A stretch of 64,000 nt of DNA from Actinoalloteichus fjordicus (GTDB lineage: Bacteria > Actinomycetota > Actinomycetes > Mycobacteriales > Pseudonocardiaceae): assembly GCF_001941625.1 (NCBI RefSeq), contig NZ_CP016076.1, positions 1,178,001 to 1,242,000 on the forward strand. The letters run 5' to 3'. Both the position numbers and the translations under genes were made by a program. Below the pieces are notes generated by a model. The model searched no databases. It was given only the letters and a program-made list of their open reading frames with translations, and was not told where the DNA came from. This document shows positions 1-10,622 of the stretch, piece by piece. Numbering within the stretch: the first letter of the stretch is position 1; every line of letters starts with the position of its first letter.

Positions 1-1
1 G

Positions 2-559
2 CTGGACCACCGCAGCGATCTCACCGCCGAGGAGAACGGCGTGCTGATCCGCGGCATCGCCGAGGGCTCGCATCAGGCGCTGGAGGAACTACGCGACGTC
101 CTCGGGGTGCTCAGGGCTGACCCGGGTGCCCCGGAACCGCCACAACCCTCCCTTGAGCGGCTCCCCGAGCTGGTCGCCGACGCCCGCACCTCCGGACTGG
201 ACGTCACGCTCACCACCACCGTGACCGCGACACCACCCGATGCCGTCGGACGAAACTGCTACCGAATAGTCCAAGAAGGATTGACCAACGCCGCCAAGCA
301 CGCCCCCGGCGCACGCGTACGCATCACCCTGGACGGAACGGCAGGAGACGAACTCCACATCAGCGTCCGCAATTCGCGGGCCACCCAGGAGATCGGCCGA
401 TCGCCGACGTCGGGATTCGGCCTTCTCGGCCTCACCGAACGAATCACTCTCGCGGGCGGAGAACTCGACCACCACGCGACACCCGACGGCGGATATCTCC
501 TCACCGCGCGGCTGCCCTGGCCCAGGCCGTCATCACGAGAAGAGAGCACGAGTGGATAA
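2..559 (+). CDS. Sensor histidine kinase, C-terminal part (5' end outside window)
   Basis: This frame is open from the window edge, so only the last 185 residues are present; the sensor region and phosphoacceptor His lie upstream. The part seen holds the end of the dimerisation helices (ALEELRDVLGVLR) and a HATPase_c domain with an N-box (NCYRIVQEGLTNAAKHA) and a G-box (GFGLLGLTERI). This is the NarL-type HisKA_3 kinase arrangement, in which the kinase phosphorylates a LuxR-type regulator. The next gene is such a regulator and its GTG start lies inside this gene (8-bp overlap), so the two are translationally coupled partners. The signal sensed cannot be told. Confidence 0.93.
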   Translation: MDHRSDLTAEENGVLIRGIAEGSHQALEELRDVLGVLRADPGAPEPPQPSLERLPELVADARTSGLDVTLTTTVTATPPDAVGRNCYRIVQEGLTNAAKHAPGARVRITLDGTAGDELHISVRNSRATQEIGRSPTSGFGLLGLTERITLAGGELDHHATPDGGYLLTARLPWPRPSSREESTSG

Positions 560-1229
560 CGAGCGGGAGCCGGTTCGAGTCGTCATCGTCGACGACGACC
601 AACTGGTGCGGATGGCGCTGCGGCTCGTCCTCGACGGTGAACCGGACCTGACCGTCGTCGGAGAGGCGGCCGACGGGGATGCCGCGATCACCGTGGTGGA
701 CGAGCAGCGGCCGGACGTCGTGCTGATGGACGTGCGGATGCCCGGCCGGGACGGCCTCAGTGCGACGCGGGAGCTGCTCACCCGGCCCGCGCCGCCGGGG
801 GTGCTCATGCTGACGACCTTCGACTCCGACGACCTGGTGCTCGGCGCACTGCGCGCCGGAGCGCTCGGGTTCGTCCTCAAGGACACCCCGCCGTCGCGGA
901 TCGCCGAGGCGGTGCGGACCGTCGCGGACGGCAACCCCGCGCTGTCCCCGGCGGCCACGGCACGGGTGATCGCCGCAGCCACCGGGCCGCACTCCGCCGA
1001 GGCTCGCAGTCCGGCCCGCGACGCCGCCCGAAAACGGCTGTCCACCCTGACCGAGCGCGAACTCGATACCGCTCGGGCCATCGCGGACGGGCTGGGCAAC
1101 CCGGAGATCGCCCAACGGCTGCACATCAGCATCGCGACCGTCAAAGCGCACACCGGCAACATCTTCGCCAAGCTTGCGGTCGACAACCGGGTGCAGATCG
1201 CACTCCTGGTCCGCGACGCCGAGCAGTGA
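552..1229 (+). CDS. NarL/FixJ-family response regulator
   Basis: A 225-residue cytoplasmic DNA-binding regulator. The receiver domain (about 8-125) has the acidic pocket (IVDDD), phosphoacceptor Asp60 in VLMDVRMPG and the conserved Lys in FVLKD. The C-terminal LuxR helix-turn-helix (about 163-220) starts at LTERELDTARAIADG and contains IATVKAHTGNIFAKL. The GTG start at 552 overlaps the upstream kinase by 8 bp, as expected for a co-translated kinase/regulator pair. The target is unknown; no ABC gene follows here. Confidence 0.95.
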   Translation: MDNEREPVRVVIVDDDQLVRMALRLVLDGEPDLTVVGEAADGDAAITVVDEQRPDVVLMDVRMPGRDGLSATRELLTRPAPPGVLMLTTFDSDDLVLGALRAGALGFVLKDTPPSRIAEAVRTVADGNPALSPAATARVIAAATGPHSAEARSPARDAARKRLSTLTERELDTARAIADGLGNPEIAQRLHISIATVKAHTGNIFAKLAVDNRVQIALLVRDAEQ

Positions 1230-1539
1230 CCAGGGCAGGCGCCACGAAGCCGATGCTGTTCGAGGAAGCTTCGCCGAGTCGCTGACGTACACCGACCGGT
1301 GAGTTGCGTCGCTGTCGACCACCGGTCCCGGAGCGGCGAGGACGGTGACCGGCGAGCCGGCGTCACCACGGCGGGCGGCGTCTCGTCGGAGGAGATCCGC
1401 GGTTGTTCGCGGGCGGGGCTGCCGTGTTCCGACCGGCCCGACCGAAGGCGGGTCGCAACCTGACAGCAGGTGTCAGGTTTCCGCTTCAGACTGGCTCCGT
1501 CAGTCGGCCCCGACACTCGAGGTGGGCCGAGACCTACGG
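1230..1539. other. Intergenic region with one strong inverted repeat
   Basis: No convincing gene between the response regulator and the PPOX-fold gene. The only structure noticed is the inverted repeat at 1457-1479, about 80 bp before the next start. Confidence 0.5.
1457..1479. promoter_or_regulatory. Perfect 9-bp inverted repeat, candidate operator
   Basis: AACCTGACA at 1457-1465 and its exact complement TGTCAGGTT at 1471-1479, separated by 5 nt. It lies about 80 bp upstream of the PPOX gene. The length and symmetry suit a dimeric regulator better than a terminator, and there is no T-run. Which regulator would bind is unknown. Confidence 0.4.
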
Positions 1540-1557
1540 ATGAACGAGGGTGCTTCC

Positions 1558-2094
1558 ATGCGAGAGACCCCCGAGGACCTCACCGAACTGCAGGCGCTCC
1601 TGGACGCCTCGCTGCTCCGCTCGACCCCGCACCTGCGCTCGATCATCAACGCCGAGAGCACTCTGAGTGCGGAGCAGCTCACCGGGGTCCTCACCGGGAT
1701 GTGCACGCTGGCGCTGTCCACGGTGACGGCGAAGGGCGAGCCGAGGATCAGTGGCGTCGACGGCCACTTCCTGCACGGGAAGTGGCACTTCGGCACGGCG
1801 GTAGACGCTGCCAAGGCCCGTCATCTGGCGGCCCGTCCCGCCGTCAGCGCCGCACACCTGCGTGGTGAGGACCTGGGGGTGTTCACCCACGGCGTGGTGG
1901 AGGTTCTCAACCCCAGGAACGGCCAGCCTGCCGAGGACTGGCCCGATCTTCTCGCCTATCTCAAGGGCTTCTACGGCGACGACTTCTTCGACTGGGACGA
2001 GGGCATCGTCTACTACCGGCTGCACCCGCACTGGATGACCGTCTACGCCGCCGACATCGCCAAGCTCGCCCCCGATCGAGGCGCCGAGGCGTGA
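1558..2094 (+). CDS. Pyridoxamine 5'-phosphate oxidase-fold (FMN-binding split barrel) protein
   Basis: A 178-residue protein with the split-barrel core of the PPOX superfamily: beta strands with LALSTVTAKGEPRISGVDG, then HFLHGKWHFGTAVDAAKARHL, where the family usually reads out a flavin and a substrate side chain. Members bind FMN or F420 and reduce small molecules, but the substrate cannot be read from sequence. The ATG at 1558 is preferred because GAGGG lies 7 nt upstream; an in-frame ATG at 1540 is the alternative. It stands alone and is followed by a hairpin. Confidence 0.85.
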   Translation: MRETPEDLTELQALLDASLLRSTPHLRSIINAESTLSAEQLTGVLTGMCTLALSTVTAKGEPRISGVDGHFLHGKWHFGTAVDAAKARHLAARPAVSAAHLRGEDLGVFTHGVVEVLNPRNGQPAEDWPDLLAYLKGFYGDDFFDWDEGIVYYRLHPHWMTVYAADIAKLAPDRGAEA

Positions 2095-2108
2095 TCGGTT
2101 TCGTTCGC

Positions 2109-2134
2109 GGGCAGGCGCGGGTGCGCCCCTGCCC
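2109..2134 (+). terminator. Hairpin after PPOX gene
   Basis: GGGCAGG (2109-2115) pairs with CCTGCCC (2128-2134), with further imperfect pairing inside, 14 bp after the PPOX stop. No U-tract, which is common in actinomycetes. Confidence 0.4.
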
Positions 2135-2377
2135 CGGCACTTTCGGACGTCGAGGCCGCCTGCCCACCTTCGGACGGCCTGCCGAATCGCGTGTCGATCA
2201 GCCTCGGCGACACTCGGACCGCCGTCGTGGAGGCGCCTCGGGTGTCACAGCACTCGCCATCCCGTGGCGGGCCGACGGCGGCCACGCCACCGCTGAGGAC
2301 CACTCACCAGGGGCCCCGGGGGAGAGGGGGACGGCAAATTCGACAGGCCTCTCGATCGGCGCGTCAGGCGAGCACGG

Positions 2378-3322
2378 TCAGACGACGGGGAACGTGGTCG
2401 TGGTGAGCTGCTCGGAGACCTCCCAGATGCGTGCCGCGTCGTCGGCGCTGCGCAGCGGGCGGTACAGCTGTTGTTCCGAGGGCGGGCCGCCGAGGTTCCC
2501 GAGGCCTCGCGGGCCGTAGAGCGTGCCTGCCTTGGCGTCGGGGCCGGTTGCGGCCAGGAGGGCGGGCAGCTTCGCGGTCTCGACGGTGCCCAGCAGGATG
2601 CGGCGGGCCGAGAGTGCGCGGATCAGCCGGACCGCAGCCGTGTCCTGGCTGCGGCCGAGTTCCGGCCGAGCGGCGAGCAGACTGGTGGGGGCCACTCCGG
2701 GATGGGAGAGGTTGCTGGTGATGTCCCACCCGTGGGCCTTGCTGCGCCGGTCCAGCTCGAGGCCGAACAGGCCGAATGCGATCTTGGACTGGCTGTAGGC
2801 GCGCTGCCCGTGGTAGCCGCGCTCCCAGTTCAGGTCGTCCCAGTTGATGGCGCCGCTACGGGCCGCGATGCTGATCTGCGAGGTCACGCGGGCACGACCG
2901 GCGCGCAGCAACGGGAGGAGGTGGCCGACGAGGGCGAAGTGACCGAGGTGGTTGGTGCCGAACTGGAGTTCGAACCCGTCGGTCGTGGTCTGCCTGCTCG
3001 GCGGGGTCATCACGCCCGCGTTGTTGACGAGGAGGTGGACGGGCTGCCCCTCCGCACGGAGCGTCTCGCCGAGCGCCGCGACCGACTCCAGCGAGGACAG
3101 ATCGAGACTGCGCAGCGAGAGCTTCGCCTTCGGGATGCTCTGGTGAATCGTCGCGATCGCATTCGCGCCCTTGCGAGTGTTGCGCACCGGCATGATCACC
3201 TCCGCGCCTGCCTCGGCCAGTCGGGTGGCGATTCCCAGGCCCATCCCGTCACTCGCGCCGGTGACGATCGCGCGCTTTCCGGACAGGTTCGGCACGGTGA
3301 CGTCGATGGGCTGACGTGACAT
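2378..3322 (-). CDS. Short-chain dehydrogenase/reductase (retinol-dehydrogenase-like)
   Basis: A 314-residue NAD(P)-dependent oxidoreductase with a Rossmann fold. Visible motifs are [10 protein letters not shown] (cofactor loop), LVNNAGVM, and the catalytic YSQSK (Tyr-x-x-x-Lys) preceded by a Ser-containing strand. Length and the [17 protein letters not shown] region resemble the large retinol-dehydrogenase/WWOX-like SDRs rather than FabG. The ATG at 3322 is chosen because GAAGGAGC precedes it; the reading frame continues upstream but has no better start. It is transcribed divergently from an MmyB-type regulator, the usual pairing in actinomycetes, so that regulator is the likely controller. 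The substrate is unknown. Confidence 0.92.
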   Translation of the reverse strand: MSRQPIDVTVPNLSGKRAIVTGASDGMGLGIATRLAEAGAEVIMPVRNTRKGANAIATIHQSIPKAKLSLRSLDLSSLESVAALGETLRAEGQPVHLLVNNAGVMTPPSRQTTTDGFELQFGTNHLGHFALVGHLLPLLRAGRARVTSQISIAARSGAINWDDLNWERGYHGQRAYSQSKIAFGLFGLELDRRSKAHGWDITSNLSHPGVAPTSLLAARPELGRSQDTAAVRLIRALSARRILLGTVETAKLPALLAATGPDAKAGTLYGPRGLGNLGGPPSEQQLYRPLRSADDAARIWEVSEQLTTTTFPVV

Positions 3323-3785
3323 TCTTCTGCTCCTTCTTTCGGCACGGGCTGTGTCGCGGTCGTCGGTGCGGTACGTGTGTCGCCCGGATCTCGCCGCGAC
3401 TCCCGCCGCCGCCGGGCGGACATCTCGGCGCAGGCGTCCCCGGCGCGAGCGTCGGTGATCACGGCATCGCGTCGCCTGCCTCGTGCTGGTCTGTGCTGGT
3501 CTGGGGGGGTGGTCGAGCACCACATTCGCACCCGACGACGCGTACCGCGGTGCCATCGTCTGGCGACCCCGCGTGTCGAACCGGGCCTCTCCGCGGGCTC
3601 GGTCCCGCTCGCTGCTCTCGTCCTCGGATCACGTCATCGATCCTGGGGCGACGGCGGCGTGGTAACCACGGCCTCCCGATCCGAGGCTCGCCAGGTCACG
3701 CCTCGCTCGGGAAGGGGGGATCGGCGGGCCGTGGCCTGCTGTGCTCGCCAGCGGTAGAAACGAGCAGGACCCCAGAAGGAGGAGC
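3323..3785. other. Divergent promoter region, SDR / MmyB regulator
   Basis: About 460 bp between two divergent genes with no credible coding frame. It should hold both promoters. A near-repeat of gctggtctg occurs at about 3486-3503; no clear palindrome was found. Confidence 0.5.
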
Positions 3786-3788
3786 GTG

Positions 3789-4628
3789 TTGATCGACCGC
3801 ACCGGGCTGGCGCAGTTCCTTCGCCACCGCCGTGAAGCGCTGCAACCCGAAGACGTCGGCCTGCCGCGCGGGCCGCGTCGTAGGACCAGCGGACTGCGGC
3901 GTGAGGAGGTCGCCTCGTTGTGTCATATGTCGGTCGACTACTACTCCCGACTCGAACGGGAACGCGGACCGCAGCCGTCGCATCAGATGCTCACCTCGAT
4001 CGCCCAGGGGATGCACCTGTCACTCGACGAACGGGACCACCTGTTCCACCTCGCCGGGCACAACCCGCCTACCAGGGGCACGCTCAGCGAGCACATCAGC
4101 CCTGGTCTGCTGCGGGTGCTCGATCGCCTGAACGACACCCCGGCGGAGATCGTCACCGAGCTCGGGGAGACCCTGCGGCAGACCCCGATGAGCGTCGCAC
4201 TGACCGGGGACACCACGCGCTACACCGGACCCGCCCGCAGCAAGGGATACCGGTGGTTCACCGATCCCGCCTCGCGAGAGATTCACGCGCCGGAAGAACA
4301 TCCGTTCCTGACCCGGATGTACGCCTCCGGACTACGGAAGATCGTCACCCTTCGCGGCCCCGGCTCTCGGGCTGCGCACCTCGCCGAACTGCTCTTGGCC
4401 CAGAGCGAGGAGTTCCGACGGGTGTGGGACGACCACGAAGTGGGGATACGCCCGCACGAGTCCAAGTACTTCATCCACCCCGAGGTCGGCGCCTTGGAAC
4501 TGACCTGCCAGATCCTGGTCGATCCCGGCCAGGTGCACTCCCTGCTCGTCTACACCGCTGTTCCCGGCAGCGAGAGCTATGAGAAGTTGCAGGTGCTGTC
4601 CGTCATCGGAGCGCAGTCACTTCGGTGA
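3789..4628 (+). CDS. MmyB-type XRE-family transcriptional regulator
   Basis: About 279 residues. The N-terminal helix-turn-helix (about 5-75) has LAQFLRHRREAL, the family signature RRTSGLRREEVASL, and VDYYSRLERERGPQPS. The C-terminal 170 residues form the MmyB ligand-binding (PAS-like) domain, with WDDHEVG and HPEVGALEL characteristic of that domain. The start is chosen from AAGGAGG at 3776-3782, which gives 6 nt spacing to TTG 3789; GTG 3786 is the alternative with only 3 nt. Family members usually control a divergent oxidoreductase, here the SDR. The ligand is unknown; fatty-acid-like ligands have been seen in the family. Confidence 0.92.
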   Translation: MIDRTGLAQFLRHRREALQPEDVGLPRGPRRRTSGLRREEVASLCHMSVDYYSRLERERGPQPSHQMLTSIAQGMHLSLDERDHLFHLAGHNPPTRGTLSEHISPGLLRVLDRLNDTPAEIVTELGETLRQTPMSVALTGDTTRYTGPARSKGYRWFTDPASREIHAPEEHPFLTRMYASGLRKIVTLRGPGSRAAHLAELLLAQSEEFRRVWDDHEVGIRPHESKYFIHPEVGALELTCQILVDPGQVHSLLVYTAVPGSESYEKLQVLSVIGAQSLR

Positions 4629-5048
4629 CGCACACGGTGGCGAGGCGCCGTCGAGGGCCCATCCGCCGACGCGTGCTGCGGCGCGGGATGGAGCAGTCCC
4701 AGGGTGTTCACCCTCGCGGTGGGCCTGCGCAGGCTGATCCGCGATCCGATCTGTGCCTGCCGATCGGCGCGGTCGTGGTCGCCTGCTGCCCGTTCGCGGC
4801 CACGGCGACGGGCCACGGCCTGGTCTGTGCCGAGGCCGAACCCCCGACCTGCTGCGGCCGCGATGGTCGAGGGACCTGGACTCAGATCTCGGGCCCGGCG
4901 GGGAGGTGTGAAGCGCCAGCGGCCGGGGATCGGCTAGCGCAGCGGGGTCTGGTGGCGAAGCCTGTCGCCTCGCCACCAGACCCCGGACGCCGTCGGATGG
5001 TCCGGGCACGCCCGGCACGCGCCCGGATCACCGAGGCGGGTCGGATGG
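4629..5048. other. Convergent intergenic region
   Basis: About 420 bp between the convergent MmyB regulator and xylanase genes. No coding frame is credible. It contains one large hairpin, listed separately. Confidence 0.5.
4944..4984 (-). terminator. Strong terminator hairpin downstream of xylanase
   Basis: A perfect 15-bp stem (GGGGTCTGGTGGCGA, 4944-4958, with its complement at 4970-4984) and an 11-nt loop, 65 bp past the xylanase stop. It lies between convergent genes and could end transcription from both sides. Confidence 0.75.
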
Positions 5049-6500
<1,452 letters not shown>

Positions 6501-6522
6501 TCACTCACCCCATAAACGACTC

Positions 6523-6533
6523 CTAAAGTTTCG
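6523..6533. promoter_or_regulatory. Xylanase-type palindromic box (proximal)
   Basis: On the minus strand this reads CGAAACTTTAG, one base from the palindrome CGAAACTTTCG. GAAA-N-TTTC palindromes are known upstream of actinomycete xylanase genes and are thought to bind a LacI-type repressor. It sits about 70 bp before the xylanase start. Confidence 0.5.
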
Positions 6534-6746
6534 GGAAAATGATGGAAACTGTCAACGGGCAATCCGGGCCTTCGTCGATTTACTTCCTCGAGTGGGCAGA
6601 TGCGCGAATCGCCTGCGGCCACTTCGGCCAATGTGCGTTAGGCCTCGTGGATTAGCGGCTGTTCCGAGAAGGTCGTCGCGGTGTCGAGGTCGGCGGCTGG
6701 CGGCGGTCGCGACCGAAGACGGTGGCAGGTGGTCCGATACAGGAGT

Positions 6747-6757
6747 CGAAACTTTCT
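6747..6757. promoter_or_regulatory. Xylanase-type palindromic box (distal)
   Basis: CGAAACTTTCT, matching 10 of 11 bases of CGAAACTTTCG, about 290 bp upstream of the xylanase. It is the second copy of the element at 6523. Two sites could allow looping, or this one may belong to the decayed neighbour. Confidence 0.4.
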
Positions 6758-7049
6758 GTCCTGTGGGCGGGGGCTTTCTGCGTGCAGCCGATGCGGTGCG
6801 CGTCGTCGCCCAGCAGCAGAAGGGCGGTGCGCGAACCGATCGCAGCGTCTCTGCCGCGCTGGCGCGCGCCGCCCTCAGTCGTCGTTCACCCGACCACCTC
6901 GGCCATCCGCCCAGGGCGCTGTCTGACGGAATCCGCCGAACGGTGGCGTCGGCCCTGCGGATCGCCTTCGAAGGCCGTACCGGAGGCGGGGGAACCGGCT
7001 TCCTGACGGCCCCCGCGTTCCTGACGGGCGTGAGCAGCCCTTGGCGCCG

Positions 7050-7307
7050 CCCTGCCCTCCGCTGCGCGTTCGCCGCGTCGAGCAGCCGTTGCAATCCCGT
7101 CCTGTCCAGCTCGCCGCCGGAGAAGGCGACCAGTCGGTCCACCGGGATGGACGCCGTCATCCGCGCGAGGTCGGTGCCCAGCTCGGCACCCGAACCCGCT
7201 GCGGCCGCCGGATTCGCGCTGCCCAGGGCCTCCTCGATCACGAACCCGCACGGATTCCGACGGAGAGCCTGCCGCCGGTCCTGACTGATCCGGATTCCGG
7301 GGAGTCG
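7050..7307 (-). pseudogene. Possible C-terminal remnant of a GH3 beta-glucosidase-like gene
   Basis: One minus-strand frame reads like a real protein over about 85 residues, including TASIPVDRLVAFSGGELD and LLDAANAQRRAG. Actinobacterial GH3 enzymes end in a similar pattern of a short proline-led helix, an F/M-SGG turn and a final helix. Sequence on both sides in this frame does not look coding and no start is visible. Its position next to a xylanase would suit a hemicellulase remnant. The resemblance is from memory and needs a search. Confidence 0.3.
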
Positions 7308-7421
7308 CTGCATCCGCAACGCGCCAGTGCGCCCGAGAGCGTGGCGACGGCCCTCGCGACGGCGTCGGCCGCTCACACGTGTCGCCGATCAACTCACGGA
7401 TGGTGCAGGCCGCGGACTCGA

Positions 7422-8966
7422 TCAGGCGCCGTTCCCATCACGCATCGAGGCGGCGATCTTCTCGCCGACGAGGATCGCGGTCAGATTGGTGTTCGCTCGC
7501 GTCACCCACGGGAACACGCTGGCATCGGCGACACGCAGCCCGTCGATGCCGAGCACTCGCCCTGCCGGGTCGACGACGACCCCCGGATCGTTCGGGTCGC
7601 CCATCCGGCAGGAGCCGCTCGCGTGCACGGTGTCGGTGACGTTGGCGAGGGCGAACTCGGCGAAGTCACGGTCCGACATCGTCGCCGCCAGCGGAGTCAT
7701 CTCCGCGCCGAAGCCCATGACGGCGGTGATCTTCCGCAGCTCCGGCTGCTCGGCGATCGCCCGCATCTCGTCGATCACGGCGCGGAACCGCCGCAGGTCG
7801 TCGGGGTCGGACAGCATGTTGAAGTCGACCGTCGGGTCGATGGTCGGGTCGGTGGCGGCGAGCAGGACTCGACCGGTCGAGGTGCCCCGGTTTCCCCAGC
7901 CGATGAGCCCGGCGACCGGGACGCCGATGCCCAGGGCGCCCGGCGTGGCCACCATGGCGTCGTTGACCTCGTCGCCGATCCCAGTGGTGAAGCGCAGGCA
8001 GAGCTGACCGCGTTCCGGGTGGCCGCCGTAGTCCGGCGGCTCGTGCAGGCCGAGGGTCATGACCATCCCCGGATGGTCTTGGAGACCGTGTCCGACGGGG
8101 AGGTCCGCGAGGGGTTCGATGCCCAGCCGTCGAAGGTCCGCGGCGGGGCCGATGCCGGAGCGCTGCAGGATCGCGGGCGAGTGGACGGCACCCGCCGACA
8201 CGACGATCTCGGCCGCGCGGAACTCGGTGACCTCGCCGTCGACGATCGCCCGCACCCCGACGGCGCGGCGGCCCGCGAAGATGATCCGGTCGACCAGGGC
8301 GTTGCCCACCACATGGAGGCCGGGGCGCTCGCGGGCCGGTTCGAGGTAGGCGTCGTTGGTCGAGACCCGTCGCACGTCGAAGCTGTTGAACGCGTACGGG
8401 GACACGCCGGTCGAACCCGGCGCGTTGTGATCCGGCGCCCACGGGTGGCCCATCCGCTGGGTGGCCTGATCGACGGCCGACTCGACCGTGGCGAAGTCCT
8501 CGCGGCGCGGCCTGCGGATCGGGGTCGGCCCCTCGGCGCCGTGGTACTCCTCGCCGCCGAAGTCCCGATCGTTCTCCATCTGGTTCAGCAGCGGCAGGAC
8601 GTCGTCGTAGCCCCAGCCGGTGCAGCCGTTCGCCGCCCAGCCGTCGAAGTCCTCCACGGTCGCCCGGATCGCGAACAGCCCGTTGATGGCGGAGCTGCCG
8701 CCCACGCCGCGCCCCCGGACATACGGAATCGGGGGCTGTGTCGCCGACCTGGTGGCCTGCAGATTCGGGAAGGTGTGGGTCGCCGCCAGCTGCAGCGCCA
8801 CCTTGATCTTGCCGGGTTCGATGCTCTGCAGCTCGGCGGACGTCTCGGCGGAGCGGTAGTCCGGGCCCGCCTCGAGCACCAGTACGCGTCGGTGATCGTC
8901 CTCCGTCAGTCGGGACGCGACTGCCGCCCCCGCAGATCCGGCGCCGACGATGATCGTGTCGTACAC
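7422..8966 (-). CDS. GMC-family FAD-dependent oxidoreductase (choline/alcohol dehydrogenase-like)
   Basis: A 514-residue flavoprotein. It starts with the ADP-binding motif IIVGAGSAGAAVASRL, followed by the VLEAG strand. The GMC signature around GRGVGGSSAINGL (FAD-binding loop) and the second signature SAGAVHSPAILQRSGIG are present. The C-terminal active site VHASGSCRMG carries the catalytic His, with the paired Asn in RANTNLTAI. Family members oxidise alcohols or choline using O2 or a quinone-type acceptor; the substrate is not deducible. GTG at 8966 is chosen because GGAGG lies 4 nt upstream and the Rossmann strand begins at residue 4. It has no obvious operon partner. Confidence 0.93.
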   Translation of the reverse strand: MYDTIIVGAGSAGAAVASRLTEDDHRRVLVLEAGPDYRSAETSAELQSIEPGKIKVALQLAATHTFPNLQATRSATQPPIPYVRGRGVGGSSAINGLFAIRATVEDFDGWAANGCTGWGYDDVLPLLNQMENDRDFGGEEYHGAEGPTPIRRPRREDFATVESAVDQATQRMGHPWAPDHNAPGSTGVSPYAFNSFDVRRVSTNDAYLEPARERPGLHVVGNALVDRIIFAGRRAVGVRAIVDGEVTEFRAAEIVVSAGAVHSPAILQRSGIGPAADLRRLGIEPLADLPVGHGLQDHPGMVMTLGLHEPPDYGGHPERGQLCLRFTTGIGDEVNDAMVATPGALGIGVPVAGLIGWGNRGTSTGRVLLAATDPTIDPTVDFNMLSDPDDLRRFRAVIDEMRAIAEQPELRKITAVMGFGAEMTPLAATMSDRDFAEFALANVTDTVHASGSCRMGDPNDPGVVVDPAGRVLGIDGLRVADASVFPWVTRANTNLTAILVGEKIAASMRDGNGA

Positions 8967-9708
8967 AGAGCCTCCATTTTCCGTCGTCGTGGTGCGGGGC
9001 GTCTGGAGCAGTGGCGGTCGCCGTCGGCTGTCTCGGTGCGGGTTCTCAACCGTCGGATCGAAGCCGCGAGGGAACTGACTCGGCGCCTGCCCGCGCGAAT
9101 CGCCTGGTGCGCCCGGCCGGTGAAGAACAGGAGAAACCGTGCCCTTGCGGCACACTCAATTGATTGCGAGCTACGTCACAGTCCAGGGCAGGTCCGGAAT
9201 CGGCCCGGCCTGCCCCCCGCGCACCCGCGCGGAAGCCGTCTCCGCCCGCGGAATGCGGATCGCGTGCCTGGCGCGTGGCGAACCGGCTCGGCGGCTGGTC
9301 CGGCGCCCGGTACTCAAGTCGGAGAATGTGCAGCCGGGCGAGGCGCTGGTCCGGCGGTGGCGGCCGGTGACAAACCTGCTCCGACGCCCGGCGGGTTGCC
9401 GTCGCTGAGGCCTGCTGCGCCTTCTTCTCGCCTGGCCGGACGAGGTGCGATGGCAGGACTGTCGGACTGCGGGGTCGCAGGCTCGAGTCCGCGATGGGCG
9501 AGTGGGGCTCATCGAGATGCACCGACTGTCGCCGATGTCCTGAAGTCTCCTGGGCTGCCGTCGGCAGGCACGAGATCCTGCCGTTCTGGCCAGGCGTCGC
9601 CCGCACACCCCGGACTGCGCCCGGCGCGCCTTCTCCCCGGCCGCCGCGCCGGGCGATCCGCTGCGCCGCAGTCCGCACTCGGGGAATGCTGCCCGCGGGC
9701 TTCTTCGA
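8967..9708. other. Long intergenic region
   Basis: About 740 bp between two minus-strand genes. No frame reads as a protein. An 8-bp palindrome TCAATTGA lies at 9156-9163 inside a short AT-rich patch and may mark the GMC promoter, about 190 bp upstream of its start. Confidence 0.45.
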
Positions 9709-10599
9709 TCAGAAGGCGGCTTTCGCCCAGTCCGCGAAGGACGTCGTCGAGAGTCCGAGGGCACGAGCGAGGTCGGGATGTGCAGGCACGCCTACCTCGC
9801 TGGTGTACTGCTGCGACCGGACGAGTTCGTCGGGCAGGCCCTCGGCCGCCTCCGCCGGGTCGGCAGACAGGGTGACGGGCCTGCCGAGGACGTCGGAGAG
9901 GATCGCAGCCGCCGTCCGGGGGCTCAGCAGCTCGCCCGCCAGTTCCAGCTCCACGCCGTCGAACCGCTCAGGCTCGGTGAACGCGGTCGCGGCGGCGTTA
10001 CCGATGTCCGCGACGGCGACGAAGGGCAGCGGCACCTCGGGATCGAAGGCGAGCAGCAGACGGTCCGGCCTGCCCTCTGGGTAGTAGAACGACGGGTAGA
10101 CGAAGTTCTCCATGAACGTGCCCGGCCGCAGGATGGTCGTGTGGCGGAGCGCCGCGTTGCGTACCGCCTGCTCCGCCGAAGCCTTGCTGCCCCAGTAATG
10201 CCGCACGAAGGCGCCCCATCGCTCGACGTCGAAGGGTTCCCTGGTGCCTGTTCCGGATACCGAGGTGTGCACGATCTGCTCGACGCCGGCCTGCGCGGCC
10301 GCCTCGGCCAGGTTGCGGGCGTGCCGGACCTCCCGGTCGCCGAGTGGATCGGTGAAGTCGGGCACCTGCACCGAGAACACGCCTCGGGCTCCGTCCAGCG
10401 CCGACAGCAGTGAGGCCGGGTCCGTCAGGTCGCCGGTCGTGAGAATGGCGCCGGAATCGGCGAGTGCCCGCGCCTTCGGTGCGGCGGGATCGCGGACGAG
10501 GGCGTGCACCTGCTGTCCCGCCTGGAGCAGCGCCCTGGCGGCCGCGCCGCCCTGTTGACCGGTCGCCCCGGTGACCAGCACGAACGATGAATCTGACAC
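9709..10599 (-). CDS. NmrA-like NAD(P)-binding oxidoreductase
   Basis: A 296-residue atypical short-chain reductase. The N-terminus has LVTGATGQQGGAAARALL, the extended GxxGxxG cofactor motif of the NmrA/HSCARG group, followed by HALVRDP. Further family features are VEQIVHTSVSG and RPGTFMENF. These proteins bind NADP and act as redox sensors or as quinone or isoflavone-type reductases. GTG 10599 is chosen from GGGAGG 5 nt upstream. It is divergent from a TetR gene across three repeated operator-like sequences, so it is very probably the repressed target. Confidence 0.92.
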   Translation of the reverse strand: MSDSSFVLVTGATGQQGGAAARALLQAGQQVHALVRDPAAPKARALADSGAILTTGDLTDPASLLSALDGARGVFSVQVPDFTDPLGDREVRHARNLAEAAAQAGVEQIVHTSVSGTGTREPFDVERWGAFVRHYWGSKASAEQAVRNAALRHTTILRPGTFMENFVYPSFYYPEGRPDRLLLAFDPEVPLPFVAVADIGNAAATAFTEPERFDGVELELAGELLSPRTAAAILSDVLGRPVTLSADPAEAAEGLPDELVRSQQYTSEVGVPAHPDLARALGLSTTSFADWAKAAF

Positions 10600-10622
10600 G
10601 TCGACCTCCCGTAGCACGAAAA

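Noticed and set aside
9440-9500. tRNA-like stretch with a GGCTCGAGTCC T-loop-like segment
   Set aside because: The flanking bases do not form a T-stem, and no acceptor or anticodon stem could be drawn.
7041-9875. A 944-codon open frame on the plus strand
   Set aside because: It lies antisense to the GMC oxidoreductase, whose motifs are unmistakable. The plus-strand translation has no recognisable domain and is a GC-skew shadow.
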